Of a DNA stretch of 64,000 bases, positions 63,867-64,000 are shown in pieces. This stretch comes from Propionibacteriaceae bacterium (GTDB lineage Bacteria > Actinomycetota > Actinomycetes > Propionibacteriales > Propionibacteriaceae), in NCBI GenBank assembly GCA_031266665.1, contig JAISAO010000106.1, positions 1-64,000 on the forward strand. Reading direction: 5' to 3'. The notes under the pieces are model-generated. The model ran no database searches and was not told the origin of the DNA. It worked only from the letters and a program-made list of their open reading frames with translations. Made by a program: the position numbers and the translations under genes. Within the stretch, counting starts at the first letter, position 1; the number at the start of each line of letters is the position of its first letter.

Positions 63867-64000
63867 ATGATTAAGCCGGTGACAGCACCGCCGCCGGTCA
63901 ACACCCATATTCATCTGCCGCCCAACTTCTCGGCCTTCGCCACGGTGGAGGAGGCTGTCGCCGCCGCCGCCGCGGCCGGTCTGGCGGCGCTGGGGGCGTC
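63867..64000 (+). CDS. Start of a third rhamnose-operon gene (PHP/amidohydrolase-like), cut by window end
   Basis: ATG 63867 begins MIKPVTAPPPVNTHIHLPPN and continues SAFATVEEAVAAAAAAGL to the window end. The THIH motif near residue 13 is typical of the first metal-binding strand of PHP or amidohydrolase-like proteins. 81 bases after rhaB, same strand. Only 44 residues are visible, so the function is left open. Confidence 0.6.
   Translation, partial: MIKPVTAPPPVNTHIHLPPNFSAFATVEEAVAAAAAAGLAALGA

Overview
The window is a stretch of high-GC bacterial chromosome, most likely from an actinomycete (Actinomycetota). This rests on the strong G/C third-position bias, on many starts that look leaderless (a TAnnnT -10 box about 7 bases before ATG or GTG), on single-chain glycyl-tRNA synthetase, and on the gene order phoH-ybeY-corC-era followed elsewhere by uppS/recO. 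I cannot name the genus.

Layout. 1-6.3 kb: the right end of a prophage (tail fibre-like protein, DUF859-type tail protein, amidase endolysin, r1t-type holin, small membrane/coiled-coil protein, terminator), ending at a 3' fragment of tRNA-Asn that is probably attR. 6.5-18.4 kb: housekeeping genes (zinc alcohol dehydrogenase, sbcCD, phoH-ybeY-corC-era, a FUSC-type membrane protein). 18.4-23.1 kb: repeats, a 44-residue peptide without charged residues that has its own terminator, and a large Ser/Pro-rich surface protein with three Cys-bounded helical modules. 23.2-25.2 kb: leuA behind a leaderless Leu-Leu-Leu leader peptide.

25.3-37.7 kb is a visibly AT-richer island holding one tight eight-gene operon that looks like a RiPP pathway of the polytheonamide (proteusin) kind. 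It has two cobalamin-type RiPP-maturation radical SAM proteins, a precursor-like protein between them (nitrile-hydratase-like leader, Val/Ala-rich segment with Asn at exact six-residue steps), a third radical SAM/SPASM protein, an NPPL methyltransferase, an ABC exporter, an SdpI-type immunity protein and a membrane-anchored S33 peptidase. The expected logic is leader-guided C-methylation, possible epimerisation, Asn N-methylation, export, trimming and self-protection. I regard this as the most exciting system in the window.

37.7-49.3 kb returns to core genes: ydcF-like, uppS, recO, a metallo-hydrolase, a SUKH-like protein, a cysteine synthase-family enzyme, a zinc uptake operon (znuA-C-B) behind a Zur-like box, glyS and dus. 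After dus come two accessory cassettes, each followed by a degenerate copy of the dus 3' end: (i) a lactococcin 972-like bacteriocin with its dedicated transporter and lipoprotein, whose promoter carries a nine-G tract between -35 and -10 (possible phase variation), and (ii) a GNAT-like protein with a small overlapping partner plus a LysE-type exporter. The right end has asnB, a family 2 glycosyltransferase, guaB and the start of an L-rhamnose operon (rhaI, rhaB, and a gene cut by the window edge).
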